Shown here: piece after piece, positions 25,087 through 33,666 of the stretch | How the letters are laid out: every line of letters begins with the position of its first letter | How positions within the stretch are numbered: the stretch's first letter is position 1 | Origin: CAYMZZ01 sp044463125 | GTDB taxonomy: Bacteria > Bacteroidota > Bacteroidia > Chitinophagales > Chitinophagaceae | Assembly (NCBI GenBank): GCA_044463125.1 | Contig: JBIQMS010000019.1 | Span: forward strand, 11,575 to 75,574 | DNA: 64,000 nt | Reading direction: 5' to 3' | The notes under the pieces: generated by a model | Seen by the model: only the letters and a program-made list of their open reading frames with translations | Told to the model about the DNA's origin: nothing | Databases searched by the model: none | Made by a program: the position numbers and the translations under genes

Positions 25087-25659
25087 ATGGATATCGGAAT
25101 GGATCAATATAAATTGGTAAAAGACTGCCTGAAAGGGAAAGCCCAGGCACAGCAGATGCTGTACGACCAGTATGCCCCACCCATGCTGGGCGTTTGTTAC
25201 CGTTATACCCGGTCCATGCGCGATGCGGAAGATGTGTTGCAGGAAGGTTTTATACGAGTATTTCAGCACCTGGCTCAGTTCAAGCACGAGGGGGATTTAG
25301 GGGCCTGGATCCGCCGGATCATGGTGAATACAGCCCTGAACTACCTGAAGCGGAACCGGCGCTACCAGGAGCAGATGTACTTTACCGAAGAATACCTGCA
25401 TCCCGTGGCGGAAGAAGACCCGGCTATGCGGATCCAGGCCCGCGAACTGGCCGACCTGATCCGTCAATTGCCCCAGGGCTACCAGGTAATTTTTAACCTG
25501 CACGCCGTGGAAGGTTTCACCCACGTGGAAATTGGTGAAATGCTCGGTATTAGTGATGGCACTTCCCGCTCACAATACGCACGCGCCCGAAATCTCCTGA
25601 TCACCTGGATAGAAAAATATTCGGAGGAAAAGAAAAAGCCACTCTATGCAGGAAAATAA
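25087..25659 (+). CDS. ECF-type RNA polymerase sigma factor
   Basis: This 190-residue sigma-70-family factor has region 2 (YDQYAPPMLGVCYRYTRSMR then DAEDVLQEGFIRVFQHL) and region 4 (LPQGYQVIFNLHAVEGFTHV then EIGEMLGISDGTSRSQYARA), as in ECF factors. An in-frame TTG at 25078 precedes the ATG at 25087, and ATG at 25099 (MDQYKLVK) is another possible start. Its end overlaps the next gene by 14 bp, so the pair is translationally coupled; the partner probably regulates it. It lies just after a repeat palindrome, so its promoter may lie inside or near that element. Confidence 0.92.
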   Translation: MDIGMDQYKLVKDCLKGKAQAQQMLYDQYAPPMLGVCYRYTRSMRDAEDVLQEGFIRVFQHLAQFKHEGDLGAWIRRIMVNTALNYLKRNRRYQEQMYFTEEYLHPVAEEDPAMRIQARELADLIRQLPQGYQVIFNLHAVEGFTHVEIGEMLGISDGTSRSQYARARNLLITWIEKYSEEKKKPLYAGK

Positions 25660-27154
25660 TTTTGAAAAACAGGTACGCGAGCGTTTGGATGAGCTGCGCT
25701 TTCAGCCCACCGCACCGGTGTGGCAGCAGGTATCGACCCATATTCGCAAGCGAAGGAAAAGAAGAAGGCTGGCCTATTTTACGCTGGCTGCCCTCATACT
25801 GGCCACCGCCGCCATCGGCTGGCCCAGTCTGCGGAAATGGACGGGCAACAAAGAACCGGTTGCCCAAAATGAAAGTGCAAAGGATGGTGTAAAGAGCAAC
25901 TCTTTGTCATCCGCAACGCAAGCGGAAGCTGGTAAAGGCGATGCGCCAGCCAACCTGACCGACCGGCTGCAGCATGATAATAACGATGGCTTACCACAGC
26001 AGTCTTCCGGCTCTGCTACTACCGAGCCCGGGACAAAAGCTGCTAATCCGACAGCCAACGAATCTAGTGCTGCATCTGTTAAAGGCACATCTGATTTAGC
26101 AAAAGGTTCTGTTTCTTCCAAAGAAAATGCAGGTCGTAGCAAATCAATCCGCAACGGGCAGTCTGGCATTGGTCGGGAATCAAACAAAGTTAACCGGCAA
26201 ATGGCGGATCGCGCAATGCCATCGGATGATAGCGGTAACGAAAACACTATGCAATTGCCGCAAACGACAATTGCATCTGCAACAGATAATGTCATAGAAT
26301 TAAAGATCGACCAGGTTTCAGAGCTGCATCGGCAAGACTTGATTGCAATGGAAGATAAGCTGCACGAAATAAATGGCAAGGGCGTTCATATTGCAGAGAG
26401 CAAGCCCTCCAACCCTTCTCGTAAAAAAATCAGCTGGGGGCTGGAATTTTCAGCAGGCATCTCCAAACGCAGGGATCAGGCATTACCGGGAATATTCAAG
26501 GATCAACAGGTGATGGACCTTTATCAGGGTAGTCCGTTGACCATGGGACCTGCAGCATCCCAGGCTATCGTCCGAAGTTTTCCTTCCCAAAGTCAGCCGG
26601 GCATGGCTTTCAGTTTGGGCGCAACGGCGAAGTTGCCGCTCACAAAGCGACTGAACCTGCGTGCCGGATTGCGCTATAGTTATCAATCAGAACAAACTAA
26701 AGTGGGCATGCGCAAGGATACCACGGTGGTGATTACCAATTTCGCTTCACAATCGGTTACTACCCGAACGGTATATGAGGGCCGTTTCAATCGACCCTAT
26801 ACCAATCGCTATCATTTTGTGGAGTTACCGATTGGGATTGATATGCAACTCAACCGGGGTCGCAAAACGCCCATATACTTTGAGCTGGGCGCTGCACCCT
26901 CTTACATGATTGGCAGCAATGCGCTCGTGTATGATACAGCATTTAGTGGTATTTATTACAAAGACCGGAGCGTGTTGCAACGCTTCCAGCTATCGGCTAC
27001 CAGCGCCCTCAGCATTGAGCTGGGCTCACGCAAAGGACCCCGCTGGTCGATTGGTCCTGAAATGAGAATGCAACTAACACCCCTTACCAATAGCGTGTAC
27101 GACAACCGACAGTATTTGATGTATGGAGGCGTGCGGGCGAGACTGTTGTGGTAG
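25646..27154 (+). CDS. Membrane-spanning protein with C-terminal barrel-like domain, sigma-factor partner
   Basis: This 502-residue protein begins with a short cytoplasmic region (LDELRFQPTAPVWQQVSTHI, residues 12-31), then a basic cluster RKRRKRRR and one membrane segment (LAYFTLAALILATAAIGW, about 41-58). A low-complexity Ser/Thr/Asn-rich stretch follows to about 245, and then a beta-rich domain that looks like an outer-membrane barrel. The start overlaps the sigma gene by 14 bp. This layout recalls anti-sigma proteins that cross the inner membrane, but joined to a barrel-like domain, which is common after sigma genes in this phylum. A regulatory role is inference. The stop codon TAG abuts a heptad repeat. 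Confidence 0.75.
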   Translation: MQENNFEKQVRERLDELRFQPTAPVWQQVSTHIRKRRKRRRLAYFTLAALILATAAIGWPSLRKWTGNKEPVAQNESAKDGVKSNSLSSATQAEAGKGDAPANLTDRLQHDNNDGLPQQSSGSATTEPGTKAANPTANESSAASVKGTSDLAKGSVSSKENAGRSKSIRNGQSGIGRESNKVNRQMADRAMPSDDSGNENTMQLPQTTIASATDNVIELKIDQVSELHRQDLIAMEDKLHEINGKGVHIAESKPSNPSRKKISWGLEFSAGISKRRDQALPGIFKDQQVMDLYQGSPLTMGPAASQAIVRSFPSQSQPGMAFSLGATAKLPLTKRLNLRAGLRYSYQSEQTKVGMRKDTTVVITNFASQSVTTRTVYEGRFNRPYTNRYHFVELPIGIDMQLNRGRKTPIYFELGAAPSYMIGSNALVYDTAFSGIYYKDRSVLQRFQLSATSALSIELGSRKGPRWSIGPEMRMQLTPLTNSVYDNRQYLMYGGVRARLLW

Positions 27155-27269
27155 TAAGTAGTAAGTGGTAAGTAGTAAGTAGTAAGTAGGAAGTAGGAAG
27201 TAGGAAGTAGGAAGTGGTGAGTAGTAAGTGGTAAGTAGTACGTTGTAAGTGAGAAGTAGGAAGTGGGAG
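27151..27269. repeat. Seventeen in-phase GT-starting heptamers
   Basis: GTAGTAA, GTGGTAA, GTAGGAA and relatives repeat 17 times without a phase break, 119 bp in all. The stop codon TAG of the previous gene (27152-27154) is inside the first unit. A minus-strand ORF over it (Leu/Tyr/Thr-rich) is only the repeat read in frame and is not a gene. Confidence 0.9.
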
Positions 27270-27289
27270 GAAGCACTTAAATATTCTGC

Positions 27290-28045
27290 GTTCTATATCT
27301 GCGAAAATCTGCGTTGTAATCTGCGAAAATCTGCGGGAAATGCTTCAGCACTTTAAACAGCTTAAGCATTCAGGAAAGTTTTCCCGCAGATTTGCGCAGA
27401 TTTTTTTGCGCAGATTTTCGCAGATCATTTTTTGAATTCTCTCGTCGCGATCGTTGCGGATTCTTTGCGTTCGTTGCGTTAAAAGTTCTTCGTATTCAAG
27501 GGCTGTTACAAAGTTTAAGGCATAGTTGACAATAGAATAATTTGGGCTATCAACTTTCCAAGGTTCTAAAAAAAGCTGAGGCTTTTTAGGTTATTCAATT
27601 ATCTGCGTTCATCTGCGTAAAAAATCTGCGGCAATCTGCGGGAAATCTCCCCTGCACTTGGAACTGGTTTAGGATGCTGAAGGGTTCCCGCAGATTTGCG
27701 CAGATTTTTTTGCGCAGATTTTCGCAGATCATTTTTTGAATTCTCTCGTCGCGATCGTTGCGGATTCTTTGCGTTCGTTGCGTTAAAAGTTCTTCGTATT
27801 CAAGGGCTGTTACAAAGTTTAAGGCATAGTTGACAATAGAATAATTTGGGCTATCAACTTTCCAAGGTTCTAAAAAAAGCTGAGGCTTTTTAGGTTATTC
27901 AATTATCTGCGTTCATCTGCGTAAAAAATCTGCGGCAATCTGCGGGAAATCTCCCCTGCACTTGGAACTGGTTTAGGATGCTGAAGGGTTCCCGCAGATT
28001 GGCGCAGATTTCAACGCAGATTGGCGCAGATTTTTTTATTAAACC
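27290..28045. repeat. CTGCG palindromes with a perfect 304-bp tandem duplication
   Basis: Sequence of 304 bp (27381-27684) is repeated immediately (27685-27988), with identity in every base compared by eye, and a third partial copy starts at 27989. Each unit carries CTGCG-rich arms facing each other (ATCTGCGGCAATCTGCGGGA against TCCCGCAGATTTGCGCAG), as at 4.7 kb. No gene is present between 27155 and 28072. Confidence 0.9.
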
Positions 28046-28072
28046 TTAAACTCTATCCAAATTCCCAAATTC

Positions 28073-28999
28073 TCAAATTCTCCCTCCCAGGTTCCTCATC
28101 ATTCCCTTCCACTTCGTTCGCTTCAGTGGCGATTCCTTAAAGATTCTTCGGAAATTTTCTTCTGTCATTTCCATCCATTCATTCCGGCTCAGGTTCAGGA
28201 TTTCGGGAATGGGCTGGAAGGCTTCCTGTGTATGGGGCTTGCTAAACCGGTTCCAGGGGCATACATCCTGACAGGTATCGCAACCAAAGGCCCAGCCATC
28301 CAAATTGCTTTTGAAAGGCTCGGGAATTAATGCATCTTTCAGTTCTATCGTGAAATAGGAAATACAGCGGCTACCATCAATTACCTTGTCTTCCAGTATG
28401 GCATCGGTAGGACAGGCATCAATGCAGCGGCGGCAACTGCCGCAATAATCCTTCGCGAACGGATCGTCGGGTATAAGTTCCAGATCTGTAATCAGCGTGG
28501 CGATAAAGTAGAAGGATCCCGCTTCTTTGGTAATCAGGTTGCCATTGCGGCCAATCCAACCCAGGCCACTCTGTTGCGCCCAGCTTCTTTCGAGTACGGG
28601 CGCTGAATCCACAAATCCGCGGCCCTGTATATCACCCAGTTCCTGTTTCAAATTCGCCAGGAATACATTCAGCTTCTCGCGGATCACTTCATGATAATCT
28701 TTTCCAAAGGCATATTTCGCAATGCGCGGGGCTTCCGGCTGCTGTTGTTGTCCAGGATAATAGTTCAGCAATAGTGTGATGACGGATTTTGCGCCGGGTA
28801 CCAGTTTTTGGGGATTTACCCGCAGGTCAAAATGCCGTTCCATATACGACATCTTTCCGTGGAAACCCTTATTAAGCCAGTCTTCCAGGCGACGAGCATC
28901 TTCGTCGAGAGGTTTGGCGGCGGCGATACCACAGAATTCGAAGCCCAAATTGCGCGCCATGTTTTTCACAATACCGGTATTTGAAATGGGTTTCGACAT
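28073..28999 (-). CDS. queG: Epoxyqueuosine reductase
   Basis: QueG reduces epoxyqueuosine to queuosine, the last step in making this tRNA wobble base; it uses cobalamin and two [4Fe-4S] clusters. The 308-residue protein shows the family regions MARNLGFEFCGIAAAKPL and DSAPVLERSWAQQSGLGWIG. The first ferredoxin-like cluster motif is CGSCRRCIDACPTDAI; the second is CDTCQDVCPWN. The length is slightly short compared with E. coli QueG, because the C-terminal HEAT-like part is absent, which is normal in many bacteria. It is a single gene on this strand. Confidence 0.95.
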   Translation of the reverse strand: MSKPISNTGIVKNMARNLGFEFCGIAAAKPLDEDARRLEDWLNKGFHGKMSYMERHFDLRVNPQKLVPGAKSVITLLLNYYPGQQQQPEAPRIAKYAFGKDYHEVIREKLNVFLANLKQELGDIQGRGFVDSAPVLERSWAQQSGLGWIGRNGNLITKEAGSFYFIATLITDLELIPDDPFAKDYCGSCRRCIDACPTDAILEDKVIDGSRCISYFTIELKDALIPEPFKSNLDGWAFGCDTCQDVCPWNRFSKPHTQEAFQPIPEILNLSRNEWMEMTEENFRRIFKESPLKRTKWKGMMRNLGGRI

Positions 29000-29157
29000 G
29001 ATTATGAACGATTTAGGCTGTAGTGGCGCGAAATATCAGCCTAAGTTTCCAAAACTTGGATTTTTTTTCTAAACTTGTTTGTTGAATCTGAACATTTAAG
29101 AGTCTCAGGTTTAGCGCTTAACCACTATCCACTCATTCTTAAATCCTTCCGCCTCTC

Positions 29158-31164
29158 ATGCGTTCACATGTTTCACTGCTGATCCTGCTTTGCCTTTTTG
29201 TGAGTACAGCACAGGCGCAGGACAAAGTTCCGGTAAAATTTGGTTCGGTCAAGGCCGAGGATTTCAAAAAGGTTTACAGCATCGACAGTTCGGCCGGCGC
29301 GGTCATCATTGCCGATGTGGGCAATACCCGTATCATAGGAAATACCAAGGGTTGGTTTTCCTGGGAATTCGTCCACTTCAAACGCATCCATATTTTGAAT
29401 AAGTCGGCTTTTGATGTGAGTAATGTAACCATCCCCTTATACTCCAATGGTGATGATGAGGAAGAACTGGTAAAGCTGAAAGCCTATACTTATAATCTCG
29501 AGAATGGTAAGGTAGTAGAGACCAAGCTCGACAGCAAGAAGGGTGTGTTTAAGGATAAGCTGGACCGCAACCGGGTTTTGCGCAAATTCACGTTTCCCGA
29601 TGTTAAGGAAGGCTCAATAATTGAGTATGAATACACCGTGAAGTCCGATTTCCTCTTCAACCTGCAACCCTGGACCTTCCAGGGAAGCTACCCCAGGCTT
29701 TGGAGTGAATACAGTGTAAGGATACCCCGTTTCATTACTTATGTGACCCTGATGCAGGGCTATTTAGCGCCTCATATTAAAGAGTCAAAAGATGGTACCG
29801 ATTATTTCTCCATATCCGCCAGTAACGGTGCCAGCGCATCGGAGCATTACAAGTGGACGGATGGGGTAACCAGCTTTCGCTGGGTGATGAAAGATGTGCC
29901 CGTGCTGAAAGAGGAAAGCTTCACGTCATCACTGGATAACCATATTTCAAAGATCGAATTTCAGTTGTCGGAATACAAAGACCCGCTTACTTACCGAAAT
30001 GTGATGGGTACCTGGCCGCAGTTGACGAAGCGACTGATGGAAGCAGAATATTTTGGCGGCGACCTCAGTAAGAATAACGGCTGGATTGGCGACATGATCG
30101 ATCCCATCATCAAATCGGGTGGAAGCCAACTCGAGATTGCTTACAAAATTTATCGTTACGTACAGAAAAACTTCACCTGCACAAGCCGTGCAGGCCTTTA
30201 TGCCAACGAGAATATAAAGAATGTGGGTAAAACCAAAAGGGGCACAGTGGGTGAGCTGAACCTGCTGCTTACGGCCATGATGCGATATGCCAATATTCAG
30301 GCCGACCCGGTGATCCTGAGTACCAAGTCGAATGGCTATACTTATTCTTTATATCCGCTGATTGACAGATTTAATTATACCATCAGCCAGATTGTGATCG
30401 ACAACCGCGTTTATTATCTCGATGCCAGTAATCCGCAAATGGGTTTCGGAAGGCTGAGCCCCGAATGTTATAACGGTCATGCCCGCGTGGTGGATCCAAT
30501 GGCTACCGCTATCAATTTCACCGCCGACTCCCTGCTCGAAAGAAAAATTACTTCCGTACTGATGATCAATAACGATAAGGGCGGGATAATGGGCAGTATG
30601 CAAAAAACACCCGGTTACTTTGAATCCTATAATCTTCGCCGCAAAATCAAGGATGCAGGTTTGCCCGGTTATATGGCGGAATTGCAGAAAGGATTTTTGT
30701 CGGAAGTGGAAATTAAGGAGCCCCGTATCGATTCCATGGACCTGCTCGATATGCCGGTGAAACTGGAGTATCAGTTCGAAATGCCGGAAACGGAGGAGGA
30801 TATCATGTATTTCAGCCCCATGATGACGGAGGCCTGGAAAGAAAACCCCTTCAAAGCAGCCAAACGTTATTACCCGGTGGAAATGCCTTATACGATCGAT
30901 GAAACATACTTACTACGAATGGATGTACCCAAGGGTTTTGAAGTGGAAGAAATGCCCAAGCAAATCCGTATGAAGCTGAATGAAAACGACGATGGCTTTT
31001 TTGAATACCTGATTAGCAACAGCAATGGGGTCATTTCCATGCGCAGCCGCCTGCGCATTTCACGCACCTACTTCCTGCCGGAAGAGTATGAAATACTCCG
31101 CGAATTCTTCGCGATGGTGGTGCAAAAGCAGGGTGAACAGATCGTATTCAAGAAGAAAGCTTAA
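29158..31164 (+). CDS. DUF3857/transglutaminase-like exported protein, lacking the catalytic Cys
   Basis: This 668-residue protein has a signal peptide (MRSHVSLLILLCLFVSTAQA). A DUF3857 beta domain occupies about residues 60-245 and a transglutaminase-like domain about 300-420. Where active family members have GDCK plus downstream His and Asp, it has GTVGELNLLLTAMMRYANIQ and FNYTISQIV, so the Cys and His are missing and it is probably not an enzyme. The C-terminal part is beta-rich. It is followed at 22 bp by a paralogue that keeps its catalytic triad, so the two likely act together at the envelope. Confidence 0.88.
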   Translation: MRSHVSLLILLCLFVSTAQAQDKVPVKFGSVKAEDFKKVYSIDSSAGAVIIADVGNTRIIGNTKGWFSWEFVHFKRIHILNKSAFDVSNVTIPLYSNGDDEEELVKLKAYTYNLENGKVVETKLDSKKGVFKDKLDRNRVLRKFTFPDVKEGSIIEYEYTVKSDFLFNLQPWTFQGSYPRLWSEYSVRIPRFITYVTLMQGYLAPHIKESKDGTDYFSISASNGASASEHYKWTDGVTSFRWVMKDVPVLKEESFTSSLDNHISKIEFQLSEYKDPLTYRNVMGTWPQLTKRLMEAEYFGGDLSKNNGWIGDMIDPIIKSGGSQLEIAYKIYRYVQKNFTCTSRAGLYANENIKNVGKTKRGTVGELNLLLTAMMRYANIQADPVILSTKSNGYTYSLYPLIDRFNYTISQIVIDNRVYYLDASNPQMGFGRLSPECYNGHARVVDPMATAINFTADSLLERKITSVLMINNDKGGIMGSMQKTPGYFESYNLRRKIKDAGLPGYMAELQKGFLSEVEIKEPRIDSMDLLDMPVKLEYQFEMPETEEDIMYFSPMMTEAWKENPFKAAKRYYPVEMPYTIDETYLLRMDVPKGFEVEEMPKQIRMKLNENDDGFFEYLISNSNGVISMRSRLRISRTYFLPEEYEILREFFAMVVQKQGEQIVFKKKA

Positions 31165-31186
31165 ACCTTCTACTATGTGTGTAACT

Positions 31187-33133
31187 ATGATTAAGCGCCG
31201 CGCCTTCGCCTGGGTAATTATACTTTGTACGCTATGCCCCCTGGCGGGCTTGGCCAATGATATTGGTTATTCGGTTTTGCTGATACCAAAGGACCTGCTA
31301 AAAAATGCCAATAGCGTAAAGCGCACGGAGCAGAAGGAGTTCATTCTCAAAAAGCCCGGAGAAGCCATTTTCCGACATAAATATGCGCTGACCATCCTCA
31401 ACGAAGCAGGCGACAGGTATAGCAACCTGGTTGTTTATTACGACAAATTTTTTCAGATAAGGGATATATCCGGAACACTTTATGATGCCAGTGGCAAAGC
31501 GATTAAAAAGGTAAAGAACAAAGATATTCAGGATCGCTCGGGTGTGGATGATATCAGCCTGATGGATGATAACCGGGTGAAGGTCCATGATTTTTACTAC
31601 CGCGATTATCCCTATACCGTGGAGTATGAGGTGGAAATTCGCTACGATGGTACCATGTTTTATCCCGAATGGTTTCCCCAGTCGCGCGAGTTTCTGGCCG
31701 TGCAGCAAAGCAGCTATACGTTTACCTGCCCGGAGGATTATATTTTTCGTCATAAAGCCTATCAGTTTTCGGGTGATCCTGTTGTTGTCAGCAACAAAGG
31801 CGCAAAATCGCATACCTGGGAGGTCAAGAATCTGAAAGCCGTGGTGCGTGAGGCTTATTCGCCCGGTTTGCGGCAGATAGCGCCGTTGGTATTATTTGGC
31901 CCCACGGAATTTGAAATGCAGCAATACAAAGGCAATATGGCCACCTGGCAGGACCTGGGCAAGTTTATCTATGCCCTAAAGCAGGGCCGTGATGTTTTGC
32001 CCGACAATGTGAAGCAGCAGGTGCGCGATTTGACGGCAGGCGTAAACGAGCCATATGAAAAGGTGAAAAAGCTCTACGAGTACCTGCAGGCCAATACCCG
32101 CTATATCAGCATTCAATTGGGCATAGGCGGCTGGCAACCCTTTGATGCTAAATATGTGGCCGAAAAGAAATATGGCGATTGTAAGGCGCTCACCAACTAT
32201 ATGTATGCCCTGCTCAAGGAAGCGGGTATTCCCAGTCTGTACGCCACCATCGGCGCAGGCGCTTACCGCGAGGATATTTTTACCGATTTCCCTTCTTCGC
32301 AGTTCAACCATGTGATCCTCTGTGTACCCGTAGCACGCGATACCATCTGGCTGGAATGTACCGATCAGTTTGAGTCAACGGGCTACCTGGGCAATTTCAC
32401 GGGCAACCGCCACGCATTGTTGGTGGATGAGAACGGAGGCAAACTGGTAAAAACGCCCTATTATGGCGCCGACGACAACCTGCAAATTCGCAGCATCGCC
32501 GCCAAACTGGATGAATCCGGATCGCTGCATCTCGATGTGCACACCCGCTACACAGGCACCCAGCACGAAAGAGTGAAGAGCCTGATCGATCGGCTGAGCA
32601 GCGATAAAGTGAAGGAATACCTCGACGAGGAGCTGAGCTTTCCCACTTACGAGGTGGTGGATTTCAAATATCGGCAACATAAGAAGCGCATTCCCGAAGT
32701 GGAGGAGGAGTTGAAGATTCAGGTGCGCAACTATGCGAGTGCAACAGGCAAGCGCCTCTTTATCCTACCCAATATCATGACCCGCGATGGACGCAAGCTT
32801 TCCGTAGACAGTGTACGTAAGTATCCGGTCAACCTTCTTGCGGCTTATACAGATATAGATACTATCAGCATCGAATTACCCGCCGGCTTCCGCGCCGAGT
32901 CGATGCCGCGCCCCACGGAGATCAACAGCGACTTTGGCTCCTACTACAGCGAAGTAAAAGTGGAAGAAAATAAGCTGAAATATATCCGCAAGATCGTCTC
33001 CAAAGACGGCCGCTTCCCGGCCGAAAAATTCAAGGACCTGGCCGAGTTCCAGGAAGCCGTCTACAAAGCCGACCGCAGCCGTGTGGTGCTGGTAAAGGAG
33101 GCGGATAGCGGGGAGGGGAAGAAGGCTTTTTGA
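31187..33133 (+). CDS. DUF3857/transglutaminase-like exported protein with intact triad
   Basis: This 648-residue protein has a signal peptide (MIKRRAFAWVIILCTLCPLA), DUF3857 at about 50-240, and a transglutaminase-like domain with KYGDCKALTNYMYALLKEAG (Cys332), FNHVILC (His375) and WLECTDQ (Asp393), a complete Cys-His-Asp triad. Such domains act as cysteine proteases or transglutaminases; the substrate is unknown. I chose the start at 31187 because it gives the best signal peptide; ATG at 31175 is also possible. The longer open frame to 31025 lies in the previous gene. Confidence 0.88.
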   Translation: MIKRRAFAWVIILCTLCPLAGLANDIGYSVLLIPKDLLKNANSVKRTEQKEFILKKPGEAIFRHKYALTILNEAGDRYSNLVVYYDKFFQIRDISGTLYDASGKAIKKVKNKDIQDRSGVDDISLMDDNRVKVHDFYYRDYPYTVEYEVEIRYDGTMFYPEWFPQSREFLAVQQSSYTFTCPEDYIFRHKAYQFSGDPVVVSNKGAKSHTWEVKNLKAVVREAYSPGLRQIAPLVLFGPTEFEMQQYKGNMATWQDLGKFIYALKQGRDVLPDNVKQQVRDLTAGVNEPYEKVKKLYEYLQANTRYISIQLGIGGWQPFDAKYVAEKKYGDCKALTNYMYALLKEAGIPSLYATIGAGAYREDIFTDFPSSQFNHVILCVPVARDTIWLECTDQFESTGYLGNFTGNRHALLVDENGGKLVKTPYYGADDNLQIRSIAAKLDESGSLHLDVHTRYTGTQHERVKSLIDRLSSDKVKEYLDEELSFPTYEVVDFKYRQHKKRIPEVEEELKIQVRNYASATGKRLFILPNIMTRDGRKLSVDSVRKYPVNLLAAYTDIDTISIELPAGFRAESMPRPTEINSDFGSYYSEVKVEENKLKYIRKIVSKDGRFPAEKFKDLAEFQEAVYKADRSRVVLVKEADSGEGKKAF

Positions 33134-33136
33134 TAG

Positions 33137-33165
33137 AAAGTCCGCCATAGGCGGACTTTTTTTTT
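33137..33165 (+). terminator. Rho-independent terminator after the DUF3857 pair
   Basis: AAAGTCCGCC and GGCGGACTTT close an ATA loop, followed by nine or more T residues. It lies 4 bp after the stop codon at 33133 and separates this pair from the Rhs operon. Confidence 0.9.
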
Positions 33166-33666
33166 GTGGGATGGGTATGAGTATTTAAGCTTCAGACCAA
33201 TCGTAAGGAAGGGCAGAGGGCATACAGTTTCCGCTTAATTTTTCGAATTATTACGCATTAAGAGTATTTACTTAATAAAAAAAATTGTTGAAAAAAACAT
33301 GTTAAAATTTTGGAGATGTCACCAAAAGCATTCAATTTTAAATCACCAATTCTAACCAGACGGAAATAAATATTGTAGACGCCATCGCCCGATGGACTTA
33401 TTGAAGTGGAACGGATTTCCGGTTTTCTGCGTTCCGGAATTGGAATCTGATTATAGCTAACGTACCCCATCTGGTGATTTCAACACTTGTTTACTGGGTA
33501 TCATTTTGTATTGATGGATTACATTTCTTAGTCTGACTCTAATGGGCCCGGAAGGATAGTTGTAATTCATACCAGGGATTGTATGCACTGGCCAAAATCA
33601 AAGTAATGATTGGGGCGGGGACAACTATGTGCATGATATACTAATTCATAAAGCATAAGAGAAGAT
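33166..33666. other. Gene-free stretch before the Rhs operon
   Basis: About 500 bp, visibly AT-richer than the flanking genes. No convincing ORF, RNA gene or full TTTG-N19-TAnnTTTG promoter was found. It must hold the promoter of the large operon that starts at 33667. A 70-codon minus-strand frame at 33258-33470 has no features of a gene. Confidence 0.5.

Noticed and set aside
26956..27276. 106-codon minus-strand frame rich in Leu, Tyr and Thr
   Set aside because: Half of it is the GTAGTAA heptad repeat translated; the rest is antisense to a real gene.
27381..28035. Possible CRISPR array
   Set aside because: The repeat is a tandem 304-bp duplication with short CTGCG units, without regular 20-40 bp spacers, and no cas gene is present.
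31025..31186. N-terminal extension of the second DUF3857 gene
   Set aside because: It overlaps the coding sequence of the previous gene, and the signal peptide starts at 31187 (or 31175).
33258..33470. 70-codon minus-strand frame before the Rhs operon
   Set aside because: No signal, domain or ribosome site; length expected by chance in AT-rich DNA.
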